DNA from: Fasciolopsis buskii
Lineage: Eukaryota > Platyhelminthes > Trematoda > Plagiorchiida > Fasciolidae
Reading direction: 5' to 3'
Assembly: GCA_008360955.1 (NCBI GenBank)
Contig: LUCM01004858.1
Coordinates: 1 to 64,000 of the forward strand
DNA length: 64,000 nucleotides
Below, piece by piece: positions 10,161-22,400 of the stretch (position 1 is its first letter; each line of letters starts with the position of its first letter). Made by a program: the position numbers and the translations under genes. Under the pieces are notes generated by a model that had not been told where the DNA came from, searched no databases, and was given only the letters and a program-made list of their open reading frames with translations.

Positions 10161-13100
10161 GTAGTCCTGACTTTCGTAAGACCCCACGCCTAGTCGTACT
10201 TAGCTGTTTTGAAACTCAAACACCGAATAATAATATAATAATAATATTGGTATATTTCTTGGAAAGTTCGAGAGGCATGCTTGGTCGCATGATCAAATGT
10301 TACATGGGTATTGCAGGTCACATTGAACAGACAAATAAACATTTGGGTACGAAATGAGAGGAGAGCAAAGCTGGCATGTCAAGAAGAACACGGTGTTTAT
10401 GCGTACCAACGATGCGTATCGCAGGTGCAGAGTTCAACTGGGCGACGGTGGCGGGCGTGGAGGTGTCTGCAGTATTCAGATTTAATGGGTCTATAAAATG
10501 GACATGAATGTTAAAATGTCATGAAGAAAGTCTTCAAAGAACTTGAGTGGAAGGTTAAACCTGTCAACCAACCAAAACAGTTGGCGGAAAAAGTATTGAT
10601 GGCCTATAGGTATCCTGTATTATAATGGATATGAAAAAGTACACTGGCCATCTTACCATGGATCCTGGAGCCAAGGAAATATTCAAAAGCATCTTGCAAA
10701 TGCAGAGGGATGAAGAGCGGTGGCTAACCGTTGTACAAAGACACGAAGAATGGAAACGTCGTCGGCAGTGAGCAGTGAGGATTGGTATGATATGCGCTGA
10801 ATAATATATGAGACCCTGGTAGGCCAGTGTGAAACAAAAACGGGTTCCTTTGCTTCTTTGTTTGCGTTTGGAGGCTTAGCTTTTAGCGATTTCTGGCGTA
10901 GTGATTGCCGCAAATGTAGAGGGAAAATTGGGGTGATTTTCGCGGCAGACAATGGTAACAGAATCCGGAACAGGGACCTAAATGTGAGTGCCTTCGTAGC
11001 GATTGGATGTCAACGTGTTGGGCACGTTAGACACGGGTGGGTAGCTGCAGCAGTAAATCTGTGCATTTGCGAGGACTTGTCCGCTCAAAGAGTCACAGGC
11101 TTTGTGGATCACATTAAGTGGCCCCAATATCTAGACAAACTTGCAACAGGGTCATCATTCTACGTTGGTCATTCATGTGGATTAAAAGCAATGTCCACTT
11201 CAACGCAGCCTTAGAGTAGATCGTATTTTTCCGTCCTGGGATGATTGATATGAGCCTTGGGTCAGCTTGCTTTCACGGTGTGTTGAGCCACACGAGGATG
11301 GGGCCGGAAACTGGCTGGTTGACCCTCAGTAGTTGGTTTTCTTTTAAGGAACGCAATTGTCCACCAATTTTTCCGATTTGCTTTCGCGGTATTTCCCACT
11401 ACATCCGCAGGTGATGCAGAAGTCGTACAAACTCTACTCCTTTATCTGGTCATCAAAATAATCAACATGGAAATGACTAACTTTCCCTCGTCCACTGTGC
11501 AAAACGTGATGTTTGTTACTGTCTGCTCGAAGAACAGGATAATTGTGCATAAAAACCAGATCTACAAAGAAATCCTAAATTTAACTAGATACTCATTTCT
11601 TCAGTTCATCTAATTTCACACCAGAGGCTGTAGTAGTCCGGCAGTTATAACCTCCCAGACCACAACCTAATCCAAATAGCGAAGTCCGTAAATTCGGTTA
11701 GACTCACAAAGACTTCAGAATTTTGGAAACCAGGCCTCTAATATTTAAAGCTTAAGTAACATCTACCTCGGGTTAGCCTTCTGTCATGCGGCTTGAGATG
11801 TGGCTATATGGTGCGCTTGAGTTCGGGAGTATTCAGTAAGCATTCACAAAACGATATTCGAGAGTTATTTCATTGTGAAACCATACGAAACGCTGCAAAA
11901 GATACACAGTAAGCCCATATATCTGCCCTTGATACAAACTAACCTTTCATCTTTTCACCATAGTGTTGGCGAAGGAATGTGCAACTCCGCGCCCCGGATG
12001 AGGAGACAATGTTATCATGTGCCGCCAAGCAACGACTGCTTGGTCTAAGTCCCTGTACTATAGATAGCATTTAGGTACAATTTCTTTACTACCACGGATT
12101 ATTCTGTCAGAGGTAAGCCAACCCAACATAAAAAGAATAATTCTTTCCTTTCCGTTACCTCTGAAAATGAATTTCGGATGGCAGCAGCCGTAAAGTTGGA
12201 CGTGTCACTGGTTCCGTCTGAGGACGTTGACTGCAAATTGAGATTGCGAAAACAAACACAATATTTAAAGTTTCATCCCAGCCTCCAGAAGTAAATATCC
12301 ATGATCTTGGCGGAGCTACTTCTGTCAATACAACCCTGGTAACCCAAATTTTATTTCCAACTTGTGATCGCTTTTTTACATGTAAAATATTACAAAGAGA
12401 TAGTTAACCATATTCGAATCCGACTATCTTATGCCCCAAACGAGCAATTATTATTATCTTGCCGCTCTTTTTCTAAAAGAAGGTGACCGATACCCCATTT
12501 GGCTTGCGACCAGGATCACCATGTACTGCAACGTCCTTCCCATCCTACATCAATTCTCGCCTCCGCTGTTCTGTCTCTCAAGAAACCCGGCTGGACTATC
12601 ATCACTCTGCTACCGTTACCGTTTGATTATTCCGAAGGCACACATTTACCGTCCTTTTGCACCGGAATTCCACCAACCAGATTCAGTCTGCGTGTTCCCA
12701 TGCAATACGGAAGCATACCGGCCCAAGAATTGGATTCATCTCCCCAGTTTGAGGAAAACGGTCTATTTCCAAGCCTTTCTGAAACGGAGCACTGCTCTTA
12801 GTTCGCATTACTCGAAAACGGTAGCCTATACTTTCCACGACAAGGCCGTCGATACGTGATTCCCAACGCCAGTGTACCTTTAGTGAACAAAGTTTCCCAA
12901 CTAAATTTCTAGTCCGTTAGCATTGTCCGGTCGAGGCTCGCACACTTACTAAATTGCCGGTCACTTGGTGCTAAAGCATTCTCACCAAAATTCTTATCAT
13001 CCACATACATTCGTGACTGCCTACCTACAGGCATCCCTACCAGCCTATCCAGCGACACCAACAGCTATTTACCTTCTTGTAGTTGCAACCAAGGTCCACC

Positions 13101-16100
13101 CGGAAATACATGGAAAGATGGGGAAAATCCCGTTCTCGTTTCATGCTGGTTTATCCGCTTTAGATAATTTACTCAATGCACGGAAAAGTTTTCTTCACTT
13201 TCCCACGGCTGGCAATCTTCCTGTCTCCAAGACCTGAGATCATGGTCTATCATTACTGTGTCTGTCTCCTTGTGCAAGTTAAAATGGCTTCTGACTGTTT
13301 TCTCGAGCTGAGGGAACCGCGGTACCATAATGAGTCTAACGATGTCGTTCTCTTTCAATATCAGGCGTTTGTTGCCTTTTCCTGCTCCCTCATCCTGTCG
13401 TTTTCGCCGATGATGCCAGTTTTCCATTTCTGCGGATAATTTATGCTGATTTCTTTTGTCACAGTTCAGATTCCATATCCATTATTTGAAATCTGAATAT
13501 TTCGGCTGTATCTTGACAATTGCGCTTTCATCTAGCTGAATTTTATGCGTATGTCGCGCAACGTTAGCGGTTTCCGAGCAGAAGCACACCTGCGTTTATT
13601 CGACGAAAAAGGCGCAGTTTAAAAATCTCCCAATTTTAAATAAATCTTTGAATTCGATTCATCTTTTTAATTTGTAATGCACCCGTAAACCTCGATTGCG
13701 TTAGCAAGCACACCTCTCAACTTATGCAAGTGTTATACCGCTATTATATAAAACTCCCCAAATAACCCCTTCGAAAACATTGCAAAGGCTGCTGAAGACG
13801 GAAAATCAGCGATCGCTAAATATTTTTGACACACCCAAGGTACTTGTTCTCGTCCCAAGAAAGAAGATATGGAAGTTCATCCTGACCTGGTTAATGATGT
13901 AAGAATGCGCAGGGAACTTATGTCGCAACAAAACTTGCCCTATAGCCTTCGGATTAAGATCCTTCCCTGGTCTTCTCGTGTTAAATAGCTCGTCATCTGA
14001 AACATTTTTGCTGCGGAATATAGGGAGGACCTGCTCATTTTCGCTCAACTTCTTCGAATGTTTTCTGCCGGGTTGCCATTACGTACCAAGTGACCAAACT
14101 AATTTAGATGGCTCAAGCTGCAAAGCGGCAAGTTGTTACCATTCCTGTTGGGTCATCTATCATGTTTAGTATTTACTGTGGCTTTTTCCAGTCTTTCCAA
14201 ATGTGACCTATTCATAAAATCTACGCGGATTACTCACAAACAAGTACACTAGATATTCTTTTACCGCAAGCTGCAGGGAAAACCTTCGACTACCTCATGT
14301 GATTGTGCCTCCTAATTACAGAGCTCAGCGTTTGGATATTTTTGCAAACTTTTAGCACACCTGACAAAAGTAATTAAATCCATTCGAGCTCAGACATCTC
14401 TGATTTAACCGTTAATATGCTTCACCCTGAAAATCGTTAAAACCCCACGTGAATCAAATTAAGATGCTTCTTATTGTCGGACCAGGGCCGGCACTACGTG
14501 TGACGTTCGCCCTAATGCAAGCTGAATTCACCGCCGTGACTATTTCTCACGCTGCGGGGTTGCTGCAGACAGTTGCGATCATGAGACGCATCAACAGTCC
14601 AAAAATATAAAAAGAGAGGTTCTAAAAATGAGCGGAATAAGACTTAGGCAAAACTGATCTGGAAACCGGGTCACTTGTCACATGCAAACTGTGCCTCAGG
14701 TCACATGTGGCTTTCGTTTTTAGTCTGTCCAGCTGTCGCACTAAACGTTGGCCGCCAAATCTACCAATGAGTGGATATTTTTCTGTAGTGGCAGACGTTC
14801 CAGCCGTACATAAATGAGGGGATTTCTTCAACTCATGACGAGGTCATTCAAAAATGTAGATTGAACGGAAAATCAGCAACAAGCAAAATATTTGGACTTT
14901 CTCCAGTGTTAATAACCCTGGAAACTATCAAGACCATAAAATCTGCGTTTTTCTGTTTCTTCTTGTTGCCTTTGTCTTGATGGCATACCAAAATGAATGA
15001 CCTAAGTGAAACGTGATGATCCACTGTCTGTAAAACTCAAGCATGCAGAACGAAAAGCCGCGGACTGCAAGTGATTTACTAGATTTTCAGTATTTCTGTT
15101 AGATAAGGTAAGGTTATAAACAAAGCGCTACTGAATGTTTATCAGTGGCCTTTGCTTGGGGAAGTTTCAGTGTATGGAACGCCTTTGCATCAGTGAACCT
15201 CAGTGATTTATAGATATAAAAAGTTCGTCTGTTCTTGATAGTTCTCATTATTTTTCTTTTTATTCCGTTGTTTCCTCGATGAGCATTATTTGGTTGACCG
15301 TCACTGTAGTCCGGTATAGTTTCCAGGAGTGGTCGTCATGGCAGAATGGCACCACTGGGCTTTTGTTGTAAGTTAGTTTAATGGGTGTCTAAAGGTTCTC
15401 GGGGACTTCGCTTCTTCGCTTTTTATATTTGATTGTGTTCACCAGTTTTCTGTGCTTTTTTAAAATTTATTGTCAGTTTCTTTTGAAATGTGAGGTGTCA
15501 AGTTCTGTTGTTTTTCTATCCCATTGTTACTACTTATTGTCCGCCTTAGGTAGGGCGAGGTTAACTGATTTGTCTTCATTTTTGTGCATCTAATCATGGA
15601 CATCCCAGGCGAGGCTTTGTTATCTGTTCTCACAGTGAAGCATTGATTGACGTCAGCTGGATCTGCAAAGCGTGAAGCGCAAGTTTGCGGGTTGGATCAG
15701 TTAAACTCTGCACGCGACGACGCTTCCTTCTAGCGACTGCGGTATACTGTTCAAAACCTGTCCGTATTTCTCCATTCTCTGGTCTAGTACCCCATAATCT
15801 TCCGTTTGCCGCGACCAGTTCAATTCAGTTAAGCAGCTAACCAGTTGATGGCCGTGATTTTCAACTGTTCTTTATAAGCCAAAGTTTCGATGCGGTGCAA
15901 CATACGACTGGGCCATTTGTTTGCGTATTTTCCCTCCAACATTTGCATCCCACCGCAGGGCGTCCGTTTAAAATTACCTTTTTCTTCTCCCTATGCTTCC
16001 AAAACCCCAAAACTTAGCACTATATTCACTGCAGCATTTGCGAACGTTGGAAACAAACAGCACTGCCCGCAGACACAAAACGTCCATTATAAGGAAAGTT

Positions 16101-17059
16101 ATAGACGGTGGGTGAGCTATCGAAATAACCGATAAGGGATTAGCTGGTCCTCCGCTGGATAGAAGCCCCTGATATTTAAGTGAAATTAGCGATAAAGGGT
16201 TAACCATGATTGTGAAGGGAATGAGCGATCATTTACATTGGACACGCAATCAGTTGAGACCCGATCCCACAAAGCAGGAGATCACAGAAGGCCCATCTCT
16301 GCTTTTAGTGTTTTAAGTCTTACCATTTAAGGTTTTCCGTGGAAGTGTTCTACTGAATTCCCCACATTTATTTCATTAACTCGCGAAAAACAATAATGGT
16401 TTACTCCCCGAACTCTTCCAAAGCTCGTGCAGCGTGCAATGTCGCAGCTTGAGATAAAACCGCTGCTGACAAAGGCGTTTATTTGCAATAAAAACAAAGT
16501 GAGAAAAACGTGAGACATCATTAGCTGGCTACTACTGGTCTTTACTTCCATGGGTAGCCGTATAGGATTTAAACAGTGTTAAAATTTGTTAACGACGTTA
16601 GGGGATCTATCCGTTTAACAATATCCATGACTGATGAAAATACTTATGAAATTTATACACCCGACTGATTAGGTCAAGAAAAAATAAACTAAAAAGTTAG
16701 TAGATGTAACACAGTAAACAAACTGTTGAGAGGAGAAGTGTAATGAACAAATGCGCAGAGGGTGAAAAAATAGAGAGTGTATTTTATTGGAGAGGAGTTG
16801 GTTAAGACCGGCAGATTGACGGAAAAAGGCAGGGAACGCATTTTTTCTAAAAATTATCGGACCCCAATGAGTTTTGTTTAAATTCAATTTAAATTCCTAA
16901 ACTTCATACCGGCGCCCAAATAAAAGGAGCAGAGGAAATTTTGCTGAGCTAAATGCCCTCCATGTTCCCAGAAAGGATATTAAAAATTCCAATCTGCTCT
17001 CTGAGCCATCATTCCATTCATTCTACGAATTCCCAAAGCTAACCAACACCGAGTCGTAC
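10161..17059. other. Mostly no recognisable gene; scattered short ORFs and simple AT repeat
   Basis: An (AATAAT)-type AT-rich simple stretch lies at about 10226-10248. ORFs of 60-142 codons (for example plus 10858-11214, plus 12431-12859 and minus 13173-13427) carry no domain I recognise. The third plus frame at about 12590 contains QETRL, which is reminiscent of a LINE endonuclease catalytic-Glu motif, but without flanking support. Near 16118 and 16181 two about 26-bp blocks (each with a GAAATxxxCGATAAxGG core) form an approximate direct repeat 63 bp apart. No splice-bounded exon is convincing. Confidence 0.4.
10521..10771 (+). other. Two overlapping short coding-like frames of unknown nature
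   Basis: A frame beginning at ATG 10521 gives about 34 residues, lysine-rich and amphipathic in look (it begins MKKVFKELEWKVKPVNQPKQ). A second frame overlapping its end, to a TGA at 10769-10771, gives about 55 highly charged residues (it contains KEIFKSILQMQRDEERW and ends HEEWKRRRQ). Together they look more protein-like than surrounding noise and could be one ORF split by a single indel. I recognise no family. It lies 360 bp beyond the Gypsy integrase remnant, so a retroelement origin is possible but not shown. Confidence 0.2.
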
Positions 17060-18000
17060 ATGGCTGACAATCTGAATCACGTTGCATAAGCATTCATTAG
17101 TCCGTTTTCCTCCTAATCAGCGATTCCCCTATCAGTTACTTACCAGCGCCCATTTTCCTTGCTTTTCAACACAGATTCCTCGGCAACCACCGTAAACGGG
17201 ATCCTTGCTCCAACAAAAATGTCCACCCACATTGGTTCCCAAACACTCATTCTCCTCGGTGGCCCACATATTGCCCCTCCACTATCGCACCTATTCACCT
17301 GGACGATGTATAACAGAACGGTGCCATCCAAATGAAAATTCTCCGTAGTCGTTCCATTATACAGAACTAAAGGTTCCCCCCACGACCTCAAAGGCAATCT
17401 ACCGCTCGGCCACACTTCCGATATGTACAAATTTATGAAAAAAATATTTGAACCACAACTGCATGATGATCTTCTTTGTAACAACATGATTTAATTAACT
17501 GACCGCCATGCTTCTGAATGTTTCACCTTCTTAATGCATCTTCTTTGTCCTGTATGAAGGGCAGGTTGGCTGTCACGTTCAATCTAGGCTCGGCTAAAGC
17601 GTTTGGTCGCATAACCATCTTATTTCCGAAATACGCTCTTTTGGAAACATAGATAGACTAATCTCTTGGTTATCCTCTTAATTTTGGGGACGCTTCCCAT
17701 TGGTCAAGATCGGCAAACACCTGTTATCTCCAAAAGGGATCATCAGCGGTTTCATCCAAGGCGGCGTTCTTGGCACTCTGACTTTCCTTATGTACATAAG
17801 TTGCATTTTTTCTTTAGTCCAGCACAGTATCTCCCTAATTATTGCTGATGACATCAAGCTACCCTAGGCTCTTTGCTCGGCCAACCTGCTCAGTTACATC
17901 GACGTTATATGGCTGAGGGGTAATGGCTGTCGCCGCCAGTTCGCCGGGATCCTCGAAAAACAAGAGCGTTATATGGTGATGATGCTCAATTTCGACGTGA
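17060..18000 (+). mobile_element. CR1-like LINE reverse-transcriptase relic
   Basis: The plus strand carries most of a CR1/Jockey-type reverse transcriptase. From about 17170 one frame with a single stop reads APPLSHLFTW, TVPSK-stop-KFSVVVPLY (family VPxxWKxAxVxPLxKKG; the Trp is now TGA), KGSPHDLKGNLPL and FEPQLHDDLLCNN. Then come LGSAKAFGRI (family LDFSKAFDRV, about 17586), LISWLSS, SGFIQGGVLGTLTFLMYIS (family SGVxQGSVLGPLLFLxYIN, 17745) and SLIIADDIKLP (family FADDIKLW, 17832). Both Asp of the ADD box remain. Frameshifts or stops lie near 17490, 17680 and 17865. No endonuclease was found upstream; a 5'-truncated copy is likely. A minus-strand 115-codon ORF at 17140-17487 is its antisense shadow. 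Confidence 0.8.
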
Positions 18001-19989
18001 TAACGGAATGAAGGTGAATCAAAACCAGATTGGATATCAAAGGAGGCAATATCAAACTCGAAAAATCTGGAATCAAAGTCCGTTGAACAAGGAAAGCGAC
18101 GACAAGGAATGGGAAGTGTGCAATAGTAGAACTAATACATGAGGTTTGTTTTGAACAATTTTGAGTTCGTGAAGTTAAGCTTGGTCCAAAGTTGAGGGTG
18201 GAGTTGGGAAAGAAAAGGAACCGGAATCAAAAAAGGTAACGCTTGGTGGACTCGTGTGGAGAACTGTCAACAAGAGCATCGGTCTAGTGCCAAATTCTGC
18301 AGACCGGAATAGAGGGTGATGAAAAATGACGATCCTCAGCTGTTTTCCATATCCTTTATGATGCATGCCCTTTACACTCCCCGCTCCCCTCAATAAATTT
18401 GCCTTCATAACTAGATCGTTCTATGTGACACCCAACATTTTTTGGAACAGACGGCCATTCTGCATCTACTTTATTAACTTTTGGCACGTTTCTGAAGAGA
18501 AATAAATAAATCTGTAATGGTATCCAAAGTTAATCTGCTAGGCTAAAGCTCACTGACAGATGAAGACGCCCATGAGAGAGGATCACATACTTTTGATTTC
18601 AAGCGGCATTCCAAACTTGTTCTAATTTCCGTCTTTCTGCCGTAAAATTGGCAATACGGTTTCTGTTGTGCCATGGCATTTTGAAAACAAACCAAGAGAC
18701 TGACTCTTCCCTTGGAGCGTAAAACTCATAAGCCAAACGAGTAAGCTTCAATGCCGACGTTATTTTTCAAAAGATGTTTGTTGATACAACTGAAGAACCT
18801 GCGGTTGGTCCTCCTGGCAACCCGTAACACCTACCAGTTGCACCGGGCAAGACTGAGGAGGAGCTGTTCCCAGAGAAGTGCCGTAAACACAAGGAATTCA
18901 GGGTCAAACCACTCATCCCGCCTCTCGAAGTTGCCCGTGGTCAATATCCGAAGCCTCATTCACGCAATATACGTTACTTGTGGATGGAGTCAAGGAAGAA
19001 GACGAACAGGAGTGAGACGAGGCAGCATGAGCACACTTCCCGATACCGGTTATCACTGATAATTCAATGGTGGGATTGGAAAGCGAAGGATTCGAGGACC
19101 GGGATGGGGTTCATGCGGGTGATGTGAAAAGAAAGTGTGAGCCAAGTGAGCAATTCTATGGACGAAGTTTCTCGTACAGCACCAACGGAATGAAGATGCT
19201 GCTAAGTCTGCCACTCAGGCATTCCTTCACCTACTCAGACAATGTAACCATTTTCTTATTGGCGCAATCTCATTCGAATTCTCACGCTGTCCAAGGCCGC
19301 ATTTCTGCTTTCTTCTGGCTGCTTTCCTGCGTCACACCACTCCTTGCGGTGCGTTCTATTTTAGTTTTCAGTCAACTAGGGCGTTTTCGCAGTAGTCTTA
19401 ATACCTTTAGAGCTTTTTCAGGGTCAGAAAAATTTGCTAAATTTTTCCGGACACCTTACTTGGAGGTGATCCCCGCGTAAAAATTCCGCTTATTTTCCAC
19501 CAAAGATCTAACTGTAACACGCTTAGCTTTGAAATACCGTTGTATTAAACGCCGTTATTTTGAAAACCGTAAGCACTATCGATCTACCTATCTCTTTTCA
19601 CGATTAATTGCACCCAGCGGCCTGTCTACTCATTGCCTCACTCACCAGTCCCGTCACTTACCGTCACTCTCCAGTCGCCCAAAATCGAAGCGACACATAG
19701 ACTGCTAGATATTCTTCCCGTATCGTCACATTTTCGCAGTTTCCGACTATCTTTTATAGCAGCCGTTCGAGTTAACTTGTTTCCATAGTCTCTATCAACT
19801 GCCTACGGATTAAAAATGTTTTATTCGTCGCAGATAGAACCCTTCTACTGGACATAAATTATTAGTGCTCTCTTTCTATTGGACCATAGTTTGAATAGCC
19901 TTTAATTGCCACCGTGCCAGTGTTGGTACAATGTCAATTAAGGCAACGACTCCTTAGATCGATCCCAGACCTCTCGCCCAGTTTCCACT
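18001..19989. other. No gene recognised between two LINE relics
   Basis: The start (to about 18400) may be the eroded 3' part of the preceding LINE, but no conserved C-terminal block is readable. A plus frame without an early ATG runs from about 18776 to 19130 (about 117 codons, one stop) with a charged, proline-containing composition but no recognisable motif. The ORF at 19067-19480 (137 codons) is likewise unassigned. No exon or RNA gene is supported. Confidence 0.4.
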
Positions 19990-19996
19990 CTACGAT

Positions 19997-20950
19997 GTGA
20001 CAGAACTATTGGCAATCCCAGGTGCATCGCTTACAAACAGGTTTACAGTTGTACACATCGTCCCAGTTTTTGAAATGGCAGTCTCTGGGCCTACGAGCAC
20101 CAAGTTCATAGCAGCTAGACGCACCTCGTCCGCACCCCTACAACTCGTTCGCCTTCCTTCACCATGCATTGGTAATGTCACAGACGTGTTCGTGGAGACT
20201 AATGATGAAGAACGGAAATTGGAGCATGCGGTTCGTGAGATAAGCAACAAAATTTTACCGATAGAACCAGTGATTACAAAACTGCTTCCTCTCACCCACC
20301 TGACTAGGACGCCCGAAAATCCACTACGCGAACATCTCGCTGGTGTCTGTCGGGCTGCCTACTCAATATCGTCAGAAATTAAGCAGCAGAACCTAAGGTC
20401 GCCTAATGGTGTGATTTATAATGTTCCCGACTGCATTCCACCAGACTCGATTTAAGCACCGTCCTCCCTGCTTGAAAAACGACAGGACTCCCCTGCCATG
20501 GTTTGTGACTACGTAAACGAATGTTAGACAGATCATGTCCTGCGCTGTTCCAGTTCCTTATCCCCGCTGCTGCAGAGCAGTTTTTGAGGAGTGAAGCTAA
20601 GGTAGCTTCAACCACCAAGTTCAGGTCTATAAAATTACCCCTGATGAAACCCCAGTTCAAAGAATGGCTCTCCGACTGCATGCAATTGAGAACTCAAAAA
20701 CGGCTCCACCAAACATAAGTTCTCCCAAGCTAACCGACACAGCTAGAAGCTGGGTACCCATACCGGTTCTTCCGGCCCCACCACAGCCAAAGACAGATGT
20801 TGACCTAGACAGCTCACCACCGTCTCCTTCTCCACGGCTTTCCTGGAAACTCCCGCACATAAAACTCTTACCTACGACATTCTCGATGGGCCTAAAAGAC
20901 CTCTCCTCTCCCCGCGAACCAAAAATGTCTAGCATCAATCAAAACTAGCC
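19997..20950 (+). pseudogene. LINE ORF1-like remnant
   Basis: Three plus ORFs in different frames (19997-20455, 20521-20718, 20664-20948) cover the position expected for ORF1. The first ends with SPNGVIYNVPDCIPPDSI. The second contains SCPALFQFLIPAAAEQFL, then ASTTKFRSIKLPL. This wording resembles the RNA-binding-like segment of platyhelminth CR1 ORF1 proteins (VIYNVPD, then a CPxLFxFxxPxxA block, then a KFRS block). The last ORF is a Pro/Ser-rich linker (PVLPAPPQPK, SSPPSPSPR). ORF1 proteins normally bind the element RNA. The assignment rests on these blocks plus position before the endonuclease. The frame breaks show it is dead. Confidence 0.5.
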
Positions 20951-21125
20951 CTGCCTCATCCAGACCCTTGAAACGATAGTTTCTGATGGCAAACCTGAGT
21001 TTACACCATCAACAATAACACAGTGCTCCCCGGTGGGACAGTGCCGGCGTTACTAACACAGCGACTAAGCCCTTGACCCCTCCCTATTCCATACCTTTGT
21101 TGGCCTAATAACCCCGATACCTCAA

Positions 21126-21638
21126 TTGCCTGGCTCTAACCGCGCTGACTTTCTATTGCCTGACTTTTGTTTCACATGGACCGAAAGAGAATTTTCGAGC
21201 CGGAAGAAAACCACATACTCCCACCGTAGATTTAAAAGACCTAACGATGCAGCAGCTGTTCCCTTTCATACACCTTCAGTGTTGCGTCAGACTTCCCAGG
21301 ACAGCTGTCTGTGGCCTCCATTAAGCGAACCTCCTCCGTTATATCGCTACTGCCACCGACCCTTGCTTACCAGCGCCTCGACCCAAATAGAAGGACCATA
21401 CCCCATTCAACTAATGTCTCTTTTTCAACCACACCCACATAGCCAGAAAGATCCCTCTTCCTCCTCTCCCCTAAATCACCACCGCCACCTATTTATTCTT
21501 ACCCAAACCCACTCCCATTCTGCCGCCCTTCACACTGGTCTCCCCAGTACTTCGGATTACCCCCATACTAGTGTAATGAAGGACGTTCTTCCTCACCTCC
21601 ACCTTCTGTCGTATCTCATTCAACGCCCACTAAAATAG
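21126..21638 (+). pseudogene. Pro/Ser/His-rich spacer ORF upstream of the endonuclease
   Basis: A 170-codon open frame begins with a basic segment and continues into low-complexity sequence rich in Pro, Ser and His. It ends 12 bp before the ATG of the endonuclease ORF and shares its reading frame, with the stop at 21636-21638 between them. It is best read as the poorly conserved N-terminal part of LINE ORF2 or the tail of ORF1; no enzyme domain is visible. Its openness partly reflects biased C-rich, stop-poor composition. Confidence 0.45.
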
Positions 21639-21650
21639 AAACAACTCCAT

Positions 21651-22400
21651 ATGCTTATGCAACTTCCCATTACAGTTAACTCTCCATGCACCGTCTCTTT
21701 GTCTTTCCGACCCCACCTCTTACCTGACCTCGACGGCAACATAACCTTCCCTTTCACGCTAATTAACTGTCGTTCAATCCCAAATAAATTCAGTCACTCA
21801 AAAAGCTGTGCTGTGTCTTCCAACCAGGGTATACTCTTCATCACCGAGTCCTGGCTTATCGAGGACACAGCTAACAGTGTGAGTTCTCTTGCGGAATACC
21901 AACCCTTTATAGGTACTAGAACCGACTGCCGTGGGAGCAGTTGCCTTGTCTATTTAAGGCAGAGCCTTTCAATATCCATTCTTATGTATTCTACACTCGG
22001 ACTGATCAAAGAATCGGTATGGCCTACTATCAAGGTGTGGTCATGTGTCATTCATACTGCTTGTATCTATCGCCCTCCAGCTCATACTGAAATTCGATTC
22101 CCCTTCTTAACGGTCGCATTTGATCACCTTGGTTCCCTCCCATCAACATCGGAAATCATCGCCGGAGACTTCAACCTCCTTGGCGTAACCTGGCCCAGGA
22201 TTACGGCTTCGCCAAGCCTAACATCGTTCGTCTCCCACCTGCATCATGGGGTTCGGGTACGGCACGCAGCATCACCCACTAGAAATAATAACATATTAGA
22301 CTTCATCTTTACATATCCTGATCACCACATCTTGGTTCACGTCGGAAATAAGTTTCCAGAGAGCGACCACAGGGTAGTTCACGGTAGAATTTGTCCATGA
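21651..22400 (+). CDS. LINE AP-endonuclease domain, open frame of 249 aa
   Basis: This nuclease would nick target DNA so that reverse transcription can be primed there. The frame is uninterrupted and carries the apurinic/apyrimidinic endonuclease signature in order: LINCRSIPNK (about residues 37-46, the Asn site), LFITESWL (about 62-69, catalytic Glu), CIYRPP (about 138-143, Tyr), IIAGDFNLLGVTW (about 168-180, GDFN), ILDFIF (about 215-220) and ESDHRVV (about 237-243, catalytic His). All the usual catalytic positions I can place are kept, although the RT that should follow is broken. The ATG at 21651 is simply the first Met after the preceding stop; the original protein probably continued upstream and downstream. 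It is no host gene. Confidence 0.8.
   Translation: MLMQLPITVNSPCTVSLSFRPHLLPDLDGNITFPFTLINCRSIPNKFSHSKSCAVSSNQGILFITESWLIEDTANSVSSLAEYQPFIGTRTDCRGSSCLVYLRQSLSISILMYSTLGLIKESVWPTIKVWSCVIHTACIYRPPAHTEIRFPFLTVAFDHLGSLPSTSEIIAGDFNLLGVTWPRITASPSLTSFVSHLHHGVRVRHAASPTRNNNILDFIFTYPDHHILVHVGNKFPESDHRVVHGRICP

Noticed and set aside
12431..12859. 142-codon ORF, with QETRL (endonuclease-like) in another frame
   Set aside because: The motif is five residues, without the Asn, GDFN or SDH partners. The ORF itself shows no domain.
17140..17487. Minus-strand 115-codon ORF with MAM-domain-like wording and a GTAAGT donor; also a TGGCCGAGCGG word like a tRNA A box
   Set aside because: The plus strand of the same bases is a clear LINE reverse transcriptase (PPLSHLF, VVVPLY, DLKGNLPL). 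No B box follows the A-box-like word at tRNA spacing.
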